From Burkholderiales bacterium (GTDB taxonomy: Bacteria > Pseudomonadota > Gammaproteobacteria > Burkholderiales > Burkholderiaceae_C), in contig JAFLDE010000019.1 in assembly GCA_017302655.1 (NCBI GenBank), forward strand, positions 1 through 61,635: a DNA stretch of 61,635 nucleotides, read 5' to 3'. The notes beneath the pieces were generated by a model, which saw only the letters and a list, made by a program, of their open reading frames with translations, did no database searches and was not told the origin of the DNA. Positions within the stretch are counted from its first letter, which is position 1; each line of letters opens with the position of its first letter. The position numbers were made by a program, and so were the translations under genes. Shown here piece after piece: positions 18,405-26,897 of this stretch.

Positions 18405-18968
18405 ATGACGAGCAAGACTTGGAATCCACTGCGTTTGGACGTCGCGGCTTTTGCGCGCGATGGCGGCTATTTCGAGGGCAGTTGGCCTGCGCAGGCACTG
18501 ACGCGCTTTGCGCAAGGTGCTCCAGAGTGCCCCGCTGAGGAATGGCCGCCGGTTCAATGGTCGGTCACCGGAGAGGAACGCGTCGTGACGGGGGGCGCTT
18601 CGCAGTGGTGGCTTCGCTTGCAGGTGCGGGCCCAGGCTCAACAGACTTGCCAGCGTTGCCTTTCGCCGGTGGCAGTTCCCCTGGAAATTGATCGCTGGAC
18701 CCAGTTCGTGCGCGACGAGGCCGAAGCAGCGGCCCTGGACGCTGAGCAGGAGGAGGACGTGCTCGTGGCCAGCCGCAACTTTGATTGCAAAGAATGGCTT
18801 GAAGATGAGCTGCTGCTCGCGCTTCCGATCGTGCCCATGCACGAACGGTGCCCCAGCCCAGTGGCGCTCAAGGACGCTCCGCCAGAGGCGGCTCTGGAAC
18901 CCTCTGAAAAGCACCCGTTTGCTGTATTGGCGGCGCTCAAACGCAAATCCGGCACAGGATCGGCTTGA
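18405..18968 (+). CDS. yceD: YceD/DUF177 protein linked to 23S rRNA metabolism
   Basis: 187 aa from ATG 18405. A central CQRCLSPVAVPLEI and a later CPSP segment give the conserved cysteines of DUF177, and an acidic stretch (EAEAAALDAEQEEDVLV) follows. The family is tied to 23S rRNA accumulation and sits before rpmF in most proteobacteria, as here. The TACACT hexamer at 18392-18397 is only 7 nt before the ATG, which would give a leaderless transcript. The rpmF promoter lies immediately after its stop. Confidence 0.9.
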   Translation: MTSKTWNPLRLDVAAFARDGGYFEGSWPAQALTRFAQGAPECPAEEWPPVQWSVTGEERVVTGGASQWWLRLQVRAQAQQTCQRCLSPVAVPLEIDRWTQFVRDEAEAAALDAEQEEDVLVASRNFDCKEWLEDELLLALPIVPMHERCPSPVALKDAPPEAALEPSEKHPFAVLAALKRKSGTGSA

Positions 18969-18994
18969 TCCGCGTCGCTCGTTTCCCCTAGAAT
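18965..18994 (+). promoter_or_regulatory. Probable sigma-70 promoter of rpmF-plsX-fab genes
   Basis: TTGATC (18965-18970) and TAGAAT (18989-18994) are spaced by 18 bp, a good match to the sigma-70 consensus. They fall at the yceD stop codon and leave a leader of about 115 nt before rpmF. The leader contains GC-rich inverted segments, but I do not recognise a riboswitch in it. Confidence 0.6.
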
Positions 18995-19117
18995 CGCCGG
19001 CTTTTCGCGCTTTGGCACCTTCGGCTACTGGCGCACCAACACCCGGGATTAAGGCATGTCAAGGGAGCCCCTTGGCCGAGCCTGAGCCGACCCTGATGCA
19101 ACTTTGGAGTAGACCCC

Positions 19118-19303
19118 ATGGCCGTTCAACAAAACAAGAAGTCGCCTTCCAAGCGCGGCATGCACCGTTCGCACAATGCCCTGGTGACGCCGGGCACCGG
19201 CATCGAGCCGACGACCGGTGAGGTGCATCTGCGCCATCACATCAGCCCGAACGGTTTCTACCGTGGGCGCAAGGTCTTGAAGACCAAGGCCGACGCCTCC
19301 TGA
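19118..19303 (+). CDS. rpmF: Ribosomal protein L32
   Basis: 61 aa, [20 protein letters not shown], the universally conserved bL32 N-terminus, followed by [21 protein letters not shown]. The cysteine-free form (no CxxC zinc ribbon) is usual in this group. A GGAG ribosome-binding site precedes the ATG. It links the ribosomal and phospholipid/fatty-acid genes in a conserved neighbourhood. 145 bp separate it from plsX, with no strong terminator visible. Confidence 0.98.
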   Translation: MAVQQNKKSPSKRGMHRSHNALVTPGTGIEPTTGEVHLRHHISPNGFYRGRKVLKTKADAS

Positions 19304-19448
19304 GCGTTGCCGGCGGTATCGGACCGCGTTCGGCAAGTGCCGCAGCGCCATTGGAACGCGCGCTCCGCGTGACTTCCCAACTCACTGCCGACACCTTCTC
19401 GAGCCCGACACCGCGAGGTGCCGGGCTCGTGGTCTTTTCCATTCCGAC

Positions 19449-20471
19449 ATGAAGACCACCGTTCGCATTGCCGTTGACGTGATGGGGGGCGACCACGGCG
19501 CCAACGCCACCTTGCCTGCCTGCCGTGCGTTTCTGACCCGTCACGAACAGGCGGAGTTGCTATTGGTCGGCCAAGCCGAGATCCTCGCCAAGGCGGCGGA
19601 CTGGCCGCGTACGCGCTGCGTGGAGGCTGCCGAGGTGGTCGAGATGCACGACCCAATCGAAGTCGCGCTGCGCAAGAAGCGGCACTCCTCGATGCGCTTG
19701 GCCATTGAGCAACTGCGCGGCGACTCACCGGCTGCTGACGCCTGTGTGTCATCCGGCAACACCGGTGCACTGATGGCGCTGGCTAAGGTGCTGCTGAAGA
19801 CCGTGGACGGCATCGACCGACCAGCGATTGCCGCGTCCATGCCCAATGCCAAGGGTGGCGCCACCACCGTGCTGGACCTCGGGGCGAACGTCGATTGCGG
19901 CCCGGAGCACCTGCTTCAGTTCGCGGTCATGGGCAGCGCGCTCGTCACCTCGGTCACCGAGAACGAGTCTCCCTCCGTGGGTTTGCTGAACGTCGGTGAA
20001 GAGGTCATCAAGGGCAGTGAGGTCATCAAGCGCGCAGGCGAGTTGCTGCGCGCGGCGGACGCCGCTGGGCAAATCCGCTTCCTTGGCAATGTCGAGGGCA
20101 ACGACATCTTCAAGGGCACTGCCGACGTGGTGGTTTGCGATGGTTTCGTCGGCAACGTGGCGCTCAAGTCGGCGGAGGGCTTGGCATCCATGGTGTCGGC
20201 CATGCTTCGTCAAGAGTTTTCGGGCAGCCTCCTCGCTCGCGCCAGCGGCGTGCTGGCGCTCCCGGTGCTCAAGCGCTTCAAGGCGCGGGTGGATCACCGC
20301 AAGTACAACGGTGCCGCACTGCTTGGCTTGCGCGGCTTGGTCTTCAAGAGCCATGGTTCGGCGGATGCACTCGCTTTCGAGCGCGCGCTGGAGCGCGCCT
20401 ACGAAGCGGCCCGGCACGATTTGCTGGAACGTGTGCATGAGCGCGTGGCCGCGACTTTGCAAAGCGCATGA
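19449..20471 (+). CDS. plsX: Phosphate acyltransferase PlsX
   Basis: 340 aa. N-terminal [36 protein letters not shown] near residue 100, [47 protein letters not shown] and [19 protein letters not shown] are signatures of PlsX. It makes acyl-phosphate from acyl-ACP for membrane phospholipid synthesis. It overlaps fabH by 4 bp, coupling phospholipid and fatty-acid initiation enzymes. Confidence 0.97.
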   Translation: MKTTVRIAVDVMGGDHGANATLPACRAFLTRHEQAELLLVGQAEILAKAADWPRTRCVEAAEVVEMHDPIEVALRKKRHSSMRLAIEQLRGDSPAADACVSSGNTGALMALAKVLLKTVDGIDRPAIAASMPNAKGGATTVLDLGANVDCGPEHLLQFAVMGSALVTSVTENESPSVGLLNVGEEVIKGSEVIKRAGELLRAADAAGQIRFLGNVEGNDIFKGTADVVVCDGFVGNVALKSAEGLASMVSAMLRQEFSGSLLARASGVLALPVLKRFKARVDHRKYNGAALLGLRGLVFKSHGSADALAFERALERAYEAARHDLLERVHERVAATLQSA

Positions 20472-21418
20472 ACCTCTTTCACTCTCGCATCCTCGGTACG
20501 GGCAGCTACCTGCCTGAGCGTCGTGTCAGCAATGCCGATTTGGCCGAGCAACTGGCGCGCGACGGCATCGAGACATCCGACGCCTGGATCCAGGAGCGAA
20601 CCGGCATTCAGGCGCGTCATTTCGCAGCACCCGGCCAGAAAAGTTCCGATCTGGCCTTGCCTGCTGCGCAAGCGGCGCTGGAAGCGGCGGGGTTGGATGC
20701 TGGGCAGATTGACCTGATCGTCGTTGCCACCACCACGCCTGACCTGGTCTTCCCGTCCACGGCCTGCCTGCTGCAAGCCAAGCTGGGCGTGCATGGCGGC
20801 GCTGCCTTCGACGTACAGGCCGTGTGCTCCGGGTTCCTCTACGCGCTGACGGTGGCCGACGCCATGATCCGAGCCGGCAGCGCACGTCATGCGTTGGTGG
20901 TCGGTGCCGAAGTCTTTTCCAGCCTGCTGGATTTCAGGGACCGGGGGACCTGCGTGCTGTTTGGTGACGGCGCCGGCGCTGTGGTTCTCGGGCCGTCCGA
21001 ACACCCCGGCATCCTGGCCACCGCGTTGCATGCGGATGGGCGCCAGGCCGGGGTGCTCTGCGTACCTGACAAAACCGTGTTGATGGACGGTCAGGCCGTC
21101 TTCAAGCTGGCCGTGGGCGCCCTGGAAAAGGTGGCGCTCGAAGTGTTGGCCAAGGCCGGTCGAGAGGCTTCGAGCATTGACTGGCTGATTCCGCACCAAG
21201 CCAATTTGCGCATCATGCGCGGCACCGCCAAGAAGCTGGGCTTGCCCGATGAACGCATGGTCATCACCGTGCACGAGCATGGCAACACATCGGCAGCCTC
21301 CGTGCCCTTGGCGCTGGACATCGCTGTTCGCGACGGCCGAGTGCATCGCGGTCAAACCCTGCTGCTGGAAGGTGTGGGGGGCGGCTTTACCTGGGGCGCA
21401 GCCCTGATCGACTACTGA
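20468..21418 (+). CDS. fabH: Beta-ketoacyl-ACP synthase III
   Basis: 316 aa. [13 protein letters not shown] at the N-terminus and [12 protein letters not shown] are FabH markers. The catalytic triad is visible: Cys120 in AVCSGFLYA, His in PHQANLRI and Asn in [10 protein letters not shown]. It starts fatty-acid synthesis by condensing acetyl-CoA with malonyl-ACP. The start overlaps plsX, and fabD begins 7 bp after its stop. Confidence 0.97.
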   Translation: MNLFHSRILGTGSYLPERRVSNADLAEQLARDGIETSDAWIQERTGIQARHFAAPGQKSSDLALPAAQAALEAAGLDAGQIDLIVVATTTPDLVFPSTACLLQAKLGVHGGAAFDVQAVCSGFLYALTVADAMIRAGSARHALVVGAEVFSSLLDFRDRGTCVLFGDGAGAVVLGPSEHPGILATALHADGRQAGVLCVPDKTVLMDGQAVFKLAVGALEKVALEVLAKAGREASSIDWLIPHQANLRIMRGTAKKLGLPDERMVITVHEHGNTSAASVPLALDIAVRDGRVHRGQTLLLEGVGGGFTWGAALIDY

Positions 21419-21425
21419 ACTTCCG

Positions 21426-22376
21426 ATGACGACTCCCTTTGCATTCGTCTTTCCCGGCCAGGGTTCGCAAGCTGTGGGCATGTTGGACGCCTGGGCCGGG
21501 CACCCGGCCGTGCAGGCCACCTTGACCGAAGCCAGCGAAGCGCTGGGCGAAGACTTGGCGGCGCTGATTGCACAAGGTCCCAAGGAGCAACTGGACCTCA
21601 CCACCAACACCCAGCCGGTGATGCTGACAGCTGGCGTGGCGTGCTACCGCGCTTGGCTGGCCGAGACCGGGTTGCGGCCTGCGCTCGCCGCGGGCCATTC
21701 CCTGGGCGAATACAGCGCCTTGGTGGCTGCTGGCGCGCTGACGCTTGCCCAGGCTCTCCCGCTTGTGCGCCTGCGCGCCCAAGCCATGCAAGAAGCCGTG
21801 CCGGTCGGCCAAGGCGGCATGGCTGCCATCCTCGGTTTGGACGGAGAGGCGGTCGTCGCTGGCTGCGCGCAGGCACGGGAGGCTTCTGGGGAGGTGGTTG
21901 AGGCGGTGAATTTCAACGACCCCAAGCAGACCGTGATTGCCGGCAGCAAGGCGGGCGTTGAAAAGGGCATGGAAGTCCTGAAGGCCGCAGGTGCGAAGCG
22001 TGCTCTACCGCTGCCTGTGTCCGCGCCCTTCCACTCGAGCCTGATGAAGCCGGCGGCCGACAGGCTGAAGGTGGCACTGGCGGGCATTGAGTTTGGCGCA
22101 TTGGCCTTTCCAGTGATCAACAACGTCGATGTGGCTGCCCCCGAAGGCGCCGAGGCCCTTCGCGATGCGCTTTTCCGTCAGGCTTATCAACCGGTGCGTT
22201 GGGTGGAGCTGGTGCGTGCCATTCGCCAGCGAGGTATCGGAACCGTCATCGAGTGCGGTCCTGGCAAGGTGCTGGCCGGCATGGTCAAGCGCATCGATGC
22301 CGAGTTGGTCAGCGCCACCCTCCTGGACCCAGTGAGTCTTGCCGAGGTCCGCACCCTGATCGGAGCCCAAGCATGA
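21426..22376 (+). CDS. fabD: Malonyl-CoA:ACP transacylase
   Basis: 316 aa. FVFPGQGSQAVGML at the start, GHSLGEYSALV with nucleophile Ser92, and SAPFHSSLMKPA with the catalytic His are diagnostic of FabD. It loads malonyl groups onto AcpP, encoded 0.8 kb downstream. The stop overlaps the fabG start codon. Confidence 0.97.
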   Translation: MTTPFAFVFPGQGSQAVGMLDAWAGHPAVQATLTEASEALGEDLAALIAQGPKEQLDLTTNTQPVMLTAGVACYRAWLAETGLRPALAAGHSLGEYSALVAAGALTLAQALPLVRLRAQAMQEAVPVGQGGMAAILGLDGEAVVAGCAQAREASGEVVEAVNFNDPKQTVIAGSKAGVEKGMEVLKAAGAKRALPLPVSAPFHSSLMKPAADRLKVALAGIEFGALAFPVINNVDVAAPEGAEALRDALFRQAYQPVRWVELVRAIRQRGIGTVIECGPGKVLAGMVKRIDAELVSATLLDPVSLAEVRTLIGAQA

Positions 22377-23095
22377 ACGTCGCCCTCGTGACCGGTGCCA
22401 CCCGCGGCATCGGTGCCGCCATTGCCGCCCGCTTGGTCGGGGCCGGCTATTTCGTCATCGGCACCGCCACCTCGGCCGAAGGCGCCGGCAAGATCCAGGC
22501 GGCGCTGGGGGAGACAGGGCAGGGGGTGGTGCTCAACGTCACCGATGCGGCGGCTTGCGAGGCGCTGGTCGAGCAGATCGTCAAGGATCGCGGCGGCCTG
22601 CACGTGCTCGTGAACAACGCCGGCATCACCCGAGACACCCTGGCCTTGCGCCTCAAGGATGAGGACTGGGATGCCGTGCTGGACACCAATCTGAAGTCGG
22701 TGTTCCGCCTGTGCCGCTTGGCCATCAAGCCGATGATGAAGCAGCGCAGCGGCCGCATCATCAGCATCACTTCGGTGGTCGGCGCCTCCGGCAATGCCGG
22801 TCAGGCGAATTACGCCGCCGCCAAGGCCGGTCTGGCCGGCATGAGCCGTGCACTGGCCCGCGAAGTCGGGAGCCGTGGCATCACGGTGAACTGCGTCGCT
22901 CCTGGCTTCATCGCCACCGACATGACGGCGGTCCTGCCCGAAGCCCAACAGCAGGCGCTGTTGGCACAGATCCCGCTGGGCAGGCTGGGCGAAGCCAAGG
23001 AGGTCGCCGAGGCCGTTGCCTACCTTGCCAGCCCGGCCGGCGGCTACGTGACGGGCAGTGAACTGCACGTCAACGGCGGCATGTACATGTGCTGA
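22373..23095 (+). CDS. fabG: 3-oxoacyl-ACP reductase
   Basis: ATG 22373 overlaps the fabD stop; the longer open frame upstream is a shadow. 240 aa. Short-chain dehydrogenase features are clear: TGATRGIG (residues 7-14), NNAG, Ser134 in SITSVVG, Tyr147 and Lys151 in YAAAK, and the C-terminal VTGSELHVNGGMYM. It reduces 3-oxoacyl-ACP with NADPH in fatty-acid elongation. Confidence 0.97.
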   Translation: MNVALVTGATRGIGAAIAARLVGAGYFVIGTATSAEGAGKIQAALGETGQGVVLNVTDAAACEALVEQIVKDRGGLHVLVNNAGITRDTLALRLKDEDWDAVLDTNLKSVFRLCRLAIKPMMKQRSGRIISITSVVGASGNAGQANYAAAKAGLAGMSRALAREVGSRGITVNCVAPGFIATDMTAVLPEAQQQALLAQIPLGRLGEAKEVAEAVAYLASPAGGYVTGSELHVNGGMYMC

Positions 23096-23179
23096 ACTTG
23101 GCCCGCGGTTTAGAGCCGGTCATCTAGACCCCTTAGAATCCGCGGCTGTTTTTCTTTGAACACCCCTCCCGGAGGAGTC

Positions 23180-23419
23180 ATGAGCGATATCGAAGCCCGC
23201 GTCAAGAAGATCATTGCCGAACAGCTCGGCGTGCCTGAGGCGGACGTCTCCAACGAAAAGGCCTTCGTCGCCGACCTGGGCGCTGACTCGCTCGACACCG
23301 TGGAACTGGTGATGGCGCTCGAAGACGAGTTCGGCATCGAAATCCCGGACGAAGAGGCCGAGAAGATCACCACGGTTCAGCTGGCTATCGATTACGCGGT
23401 CAAGCATCAAAAGGCCTGA
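23180..23419 (+). CDS. acpP: Acyl carrier protein
   Basis: 79 aa, acidic, starting at ATG 23180 behind a strong GGAGGAG ribosome-binding site; the in-frame upstream extension is not needed. The DSL motif ([15 protein letters not shown]) carries Ser37, the 4'-phosphopantetheine site filled by AcpS, encoded at 33.3 kb. A TAGAAT hexamer at 23134-23139 probably gives it a dedicated promoter. A GC-rich hairpin with a T-rich tail follows, consistent with the higher separate expression of acpP. Confidence 0.98.
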   Translation: MSDIEARVKKIIAEQLGVPEADVSNEKAFVADLGADSLDTVELVMALEDEFGIEIPDEEAEKITTVQLAIDYAVKHQKA

Positions 23420-23434
23420 TCCAGGTCTCTGCAG

Positions 23435-23474
23435 CGCGCCTGCGGGGTTCAACCCAGGCGCGTTGTCGTTTCTG
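23435..23474 (+). terminator. Hairpin with T-rich tail after acpP
   Basis: CGCGCCTG (23435-23442) pairs with CAGGCGCG (about 23455-23462), with extra inner pairing of GGGTT and AACCC. The sequence after the stem is T-rich (TTGTCGTTTCTGT). This resembles a leaky Rho-independent terminator that would separate abundant acpP message from fabF. The tail is interrupted by G and C, so termination is likely partial. Confidence 0.6.
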
Positions 23475-23500
23475 TCTCGATTGAAAGAGTTGCGTCACGC

Positions 23501-24748
23501 ATGAGCCGCCGTCGCGTCGTCGTCACTGGCCTGGGTCTGGTGAGCCCGGTGGGCAACACCGTGTCTGAGGCATGGGCCGCCATCCTGGCAGGCCGCTCCG
23601 GCATTGCCAACGTCACCCGTTTTGACGCCAGCCAGTTCGCGTGCCGGTTCGCCGGCGAGGTGAAGGGCTTCAACGTGGAAGACTGGATGCCAGCCAAGGA
23701 AGCGCGTCATATGGACCGCTTCATCCACTACGGCATGGCCGCAGGCCTGCAAGCTGTGGCCGATGCCGGACTACCCGTCGGAGACCAACTCAACGAAGCC
23801 CAAGCCGAGCGCATTGGCTGCATGGTGGGCTCGGGCATCGGCGGGCTGCCGATGATCGAAGAGACCCACAGCGAGTGCCTTAACCGTGGACCTCGGCGCA
23901 TCTCTCCTTTTTTCATTCCCGCCACCATCATCAACATGGTGTCGGGTCAGCTGTCCATTCGCCTGGGCTACCAAGGGCCCAACCTGTCGGTGGTGACGGC
24001 TTGCACCACCGGTCTGCATTGCATCGGTCTGGCGGCTCGCCTCATTCAAGCCGGCGATGCGGACATCATGGTGGCCGGTGGTGCCGAGTCCACCGTCTGC
24101 GCGCTGGGTATGGGAGGCTTCGCTGCCTCGCGGGCTCTTTCTACTCGCAATGAGAGCCCCGAGACGGCCTCGCGACCCTGGGATCGCGGGCGAGACGGGT
24201 TTGTGCTTGGCGAGGGTGGCGGCGTATTGGTGCTGGAGAGTCTTGAGTCGGCGCAGGCCCGTGGCGCTCGCATCTATGCCGAACTGGCAGGCTTCGGCAT
24301 GGGGGCCGATGCATTCCACATGACCGCGCCGAATGTCGATGGTCCGCGCCGCGCCATGCAGGCGGCCTTGCGCGATGCGGGCATGAATGCTGACCAAGTT
24401 CAGTACTTGAATGCCCACGGAACCTCCACCCCCCTCGGTGACGTGAACGAAACCAACGCCATCAAGATGGCGTTTGGCGAGCATGCCAAGTCAATGACGG
24501 TCAGCTCGACCAAGTCCATGACGGGGCATTTGCTCGGCGGCGCGGGCGGCATCGAGTCGGTTTTCACGGTGCTGGCTATTCGGGATCAAGTCGCCCCGCC
24601 GACCATCAACCTGCACGATCAGGATCCGGAATGCGACCTGGACTATTGCGCCAATCAGGCGCGTGCCATGCGCATCGAGGTGGCCGCGAAGAACAACTTC
24701 GGGTTTGGCGGTACCAACGGCACGCTGCTGTTCAAGCGTTTCAGTTGA
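23501..24748 (+). CDS. fabF: Beta-ketoacyl-ACP synthase II
   Basis: 415 aa. MSRRRVVVTGLGLVSPVGN, Cys168 in TACTTGLHC, NAHGTSTPLGD and later GHLLGGAGG supply the Cys-His-His triad of elongating ketosynthases. FNVEDWMPAKEARHMDRF identifies FabF rather than FabB. It elongates acyl-ACP chains. It follows acpP as in most proteobacteria. In many Burkholderiales rpoE-rseA-rseB come next; here only a 107-aa ORF lies between fabF and mucD. Confidence 0.97.
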   Translation: MSRRRVVVTGLGLVSPVGNTVSEAWAAILAGRSGIANVTRFDASQFACRFAGEVKGFNVEDWMPAKEARHMDRFIHYGMAAGLQAVADAGLPVGDQLNEAQAERIGCMVGSGIGGLPMIEETHSECLNRGPRRISPFFIPATIINMVSGQLSIRLGYQGPNLSVVTACTTGLHCIGLAARLIQAGDADIMVAGGAESTVCALGMGGFAASRALSTRNESPETASRPWDRGRDGFVLGEGGGVLVLESLESAQARGARIYAELAGFGMGADAFHMTAPNVDGPRRAMQAALRDAGMNADQVQYLNAHGTSTPLGDVNETNAIKMAFGEHAKSMTVSSTKSMTGHLLGGAGGIESVFTVLAIRDQVAPPTINLHDQDPECDLDYCANQARAMRIEVAAKNNFGFGGTNGTLLFKRFS

Positions 24749-24751
24749 ACC

Positions 24752-25075
24752 ATGGCCGGGCGGCGGCGCCTGGCCGCCTTCTCACTTTCCTTGGCGCACC
24801 CACGCTGGCGGCAGCTGAGCTTCGACGGCGAGCGCTGGACGCTTTGGCCGCGCCTGCTGAGCGAGCCTGAGCAGGCATTGAGTGGCGTTCAAGTGGCGCT
24901 CGAGTGGCCTGGTATGCGCTTGCTTCGGCTGCGCTGGTCGCGATCCGGCTGGAGACGCTTCTGGCCGGGAGAAGCCCATGTGATGTTGCGGCGGCGCGAA
25001 CATTCAACACTCTGGCCCTTGATCGGCGCGGCCCTGACCCAATCTCAGGGCCGCGAATGGCTCGGGCGACGTTGA
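24752..25075 (+). CDS. Small hypothetical protein between fabF and mucD
   Basis: 107 aa, ATG 3 bp after the fabF stop, so almost certainly cotranscribed. Rich in Arg, Trp and Leu, with no signal peptide and no clear transmembrane span. Motifs such as LSLAHPRWRQLSF and WPGMRLLRLRW faintly recall the C-terminal half of YgfX/CptA-like proteins often found here next to rpoE-rse genes. I cannot confirm that. It could be a degraded remnant of that module. Confidence 0.55.
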   Translation: MAGRRRLAAFSLSLAHPRWRQLSFDGERWTLWPRLLSEPEQALSGVQVALEWPGMRLLRLRWSRSGWRRFWPGEAHVMLRRREHSTLWPLIGAALTQSQGREWLGRR

Positions 25076-25152
25076 TCGCCCATGACTTCCGGGTTTTCCC
25101 TGCCAAGCGACCGCATCATGTGCTGCGTCGTTTCCTTAGAGGATCACTTTTC

Positions 25153-26565
25153 ATGCTGATGCAACGTTCCCGTCTGCGCCTGATGGCTCTCGGCCTGGTG
25201 ACCGTGCTTTCGCTGGCCGCTGCGCCGGTGCAAGCGCAAGCTGCTTTGCCCGACTTCACTGAATTGGTGGAACGCGTTGGCCCGGCGGTGGTGAACATCC
25301 GCACCTCAGAGCGCGCTCGTCCGCAGCAACAAGGCGCGGCGATCGATCCGCAGATGCAGGAATTCCTTCGCCGGTTCGGCATCCCGACACCGCGCCGTGG
25401 CAATCCGCAGGAAGACGATGACGACGCCCCGCAGCGGCGCGGGGTGGGGTCGGGCTTCGTGCTGGCTGCCGACGGCGTGGTGTTGACCAACGCCCATGTG
25501 GTGGACGGCGCCGACGAGGTCACCGTCACCCTAACCGACAAGCGCGAATTCAAGGCCAAGGTGCTGGGCACCGACCGCCGCTCCGACGTCGCGGTGCTGA
25601 AGATCGAAGCGACCGGTCTGCCCACCGTGAAGCTCGGAGACGTGAACCGGCTGAAGGTCGGTGAGTGGGTGGTGGCGATCGGTTCGCCCTTCGGTTTCGA
25701 CAGCACGGTCACGGCGGGCATCGTCAGCGCCAAGGCCCGTGACACCGGCGACTTCCTGCCGCTCATCCAGACCGATGTGGCCATCAATCCCGGCAACTCG
25801 GGCGGACCCCTGCTGAATCTGCGCGGTGAGGTGGTGGGCATCAACTCACAGATCTACAGCCGCAGCGGGGGCTTCATGGGCATCTCCTTCGCGATTCCCA
25901 TCGACGAAGCGATGCGTGTGGCCGGCGAGTTGCGCAATACCGGCAAGGTGGTCCGTGGGCGCATCGGCATCGTGCCTGGTCCGGTCACCAAGGAAGTGGC
26001 CGAGGCCATCAAGCTGCCCAAGGCCCAGGGTGCCCTGGTGCAACGCGTCGAAGCCGATGGTCCTGCTGAGAAGGCGGGCATCGAGGGCGGCGACGTCATC
26101 ACCAAGGTGGACGGAAAGGTGATCGAAAAGTTCAACGACATCTTTCGCATCGTGGGCGCAATCCGGCCGGGCACCAAGACCACGGTGCAGGTGTTCCGCA
26201 ACGGCGGGCTGCGCGATCTCTCGATCACGGTGGCCGAATTGAAGGAGCCGACGGCTGGGCGCGAAGGCGGCGAAGAGAAGAGTGAGCGGGTCAGCCCCTT
26301 CGGCCTCACGCTCAAGGACATCAGTGAAGCCCAGCGCAAGGAATTGCGCATCAAGGGGGGCGTGCTGGTCGAGGAGGCGGACGGCGCAGCCGCTCGCGCT
26401 GGATTGCGCGCCGGCGATGTGATCCTGAGCGTGGACGGGACCGACGTGACGGGTGCGCGGCAGATGCAATCCCTGCTGGCCAAGTTGGAAAAGGCCAAGA
26501 CGGTGACCATGCTGGTTCGCCGAGGCGACACCACGAACTTCGTGCTGGTCAGGCCGACGCGCTGA
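25153..26565 (+). CDS. mucD: Periplasmic serine protease, DegP/MucD (Do family)
   Basis: ATG 25153 was chosen because it begins a clear signal peptide (LRLMALGLVTVLSLAAAPVQAQA); the upstream in-frame extension crosses the previous gene. 470 aa. The trypsin-like triad is His115 (TNAHVVDG), Asp145 (RRSDVAVLK) and Ser216 (NPGNSGGPL). Two PDZ domains cover roughly residues 280-370 and 385-465. It degrades or refolds misfolded envelope proteins. Its usual sigma-E/RseAB neighbours are missing here. A strong hairpin follows the stop codon. Confidence 0.94.
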   Translation: MLMQRSRLRLMALGLVTVLSLAAAPVQAQAALPDFTELVERVGPAVVNIRTSERARPQQQGAAIDPQMQEFLRRFGIPTPRRGNPQEDDDDAPQRRGVGSGFVLAADGVVLTNAHVVDGADEVTVTLTDKREFKAKVLGTDRRSDVAVLKIEATGLPTVKLGDVNRLKVGEWVVAIGSPFGFDSTVTAGIVSAKARDTGDFLPLIQTDVAINPGNSGGPLLNLRGEVVGINSQIYSRSGGFMGISFAIPIDEAMRVAGELRNTGKVVRGRIGIVPGPVTKEVAEAIKLPKAQGALVQRVEADGPAEKAGIEGGDVITKVDGKVIEKFNDIFRIVGAIRPGTKTTVQVFRNGGLRDLSITVAELKEPTAGREGGEEKSERVSPFGLTLKDISEAQRKELRIKGGVLVEEADGAAARAGLRAGDVILSVDGTDVTGARQMQSLLAKLEKAKTVTMLVRRGDTTNFVLVRPTR

Positions 26566-26575
26566 TACTGTTGAA

Positions 26576-26622
26576 CTCAGGTTGGAATGGTTGAGCAAAC
26601 ATCGACCACTCCAACCTGAATC
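26576..26622. terminator. Strong hairpin after mucD, no T-tract
   Basis: CAGGTTGGAATGGT pairs with ACCACTCCAACCTG around a short loop, about 14 pairs with one mismatch, directly after the mucD stop. No run of T follows on either strand. It may protect the mucD 3' end or act in a Rho-dependent way. Confidence 0.5.
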
Positions 26623-26732
26623 GTCTTCGGTGGGTGACATTCTGTGGATAAGCTGTTGGCAACCTGAGTGTTGGCGGTGGGCAACGCTGGGGTTGAACCC
26701 CTAGAGGGCACTGCGCACCGGGCCGCCTTGGC

Positions 26733-26813
26733 TACAATCGGCAGCCCAACAAGCAGTTGCCATACGTTTTGTTGGAAGGCGCGTCTGCCTCTTGGACGTG
26801 CCTTTTTTTTAGG
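26733..26813 (+). ncRNA. Candidate small RNA or lepA attenuator with intrinsic terminator
   Basis: A TACAAT -10 hexamer (26733-26738) is followed within about 10 nt by a hairpin with perfect CCAACAA/TTGTTGG arms. A second stem (GGCGCGTC with GACGTGCC) then ends in eight T residues (to about 26812). The expected transcript is about 65-70 nt. Such a promoter-hairpin-terminator unit reads as a stand-alone small RNA, or as premature termination of lepA transcription, since lepA starts about 85 nt later on the same strand. The -35 region is weak. No reading frame of note lies inside. Confidence 0.55.
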
Positions 26814-26897
26814 TCATCTCTGGGCTCTTGAAGCCCCTTGGCTGGGGCCTGGCGGCCCGGCCTCGCCGGTGCGGCAGCCGGCGAACCGCGCTGTCCC

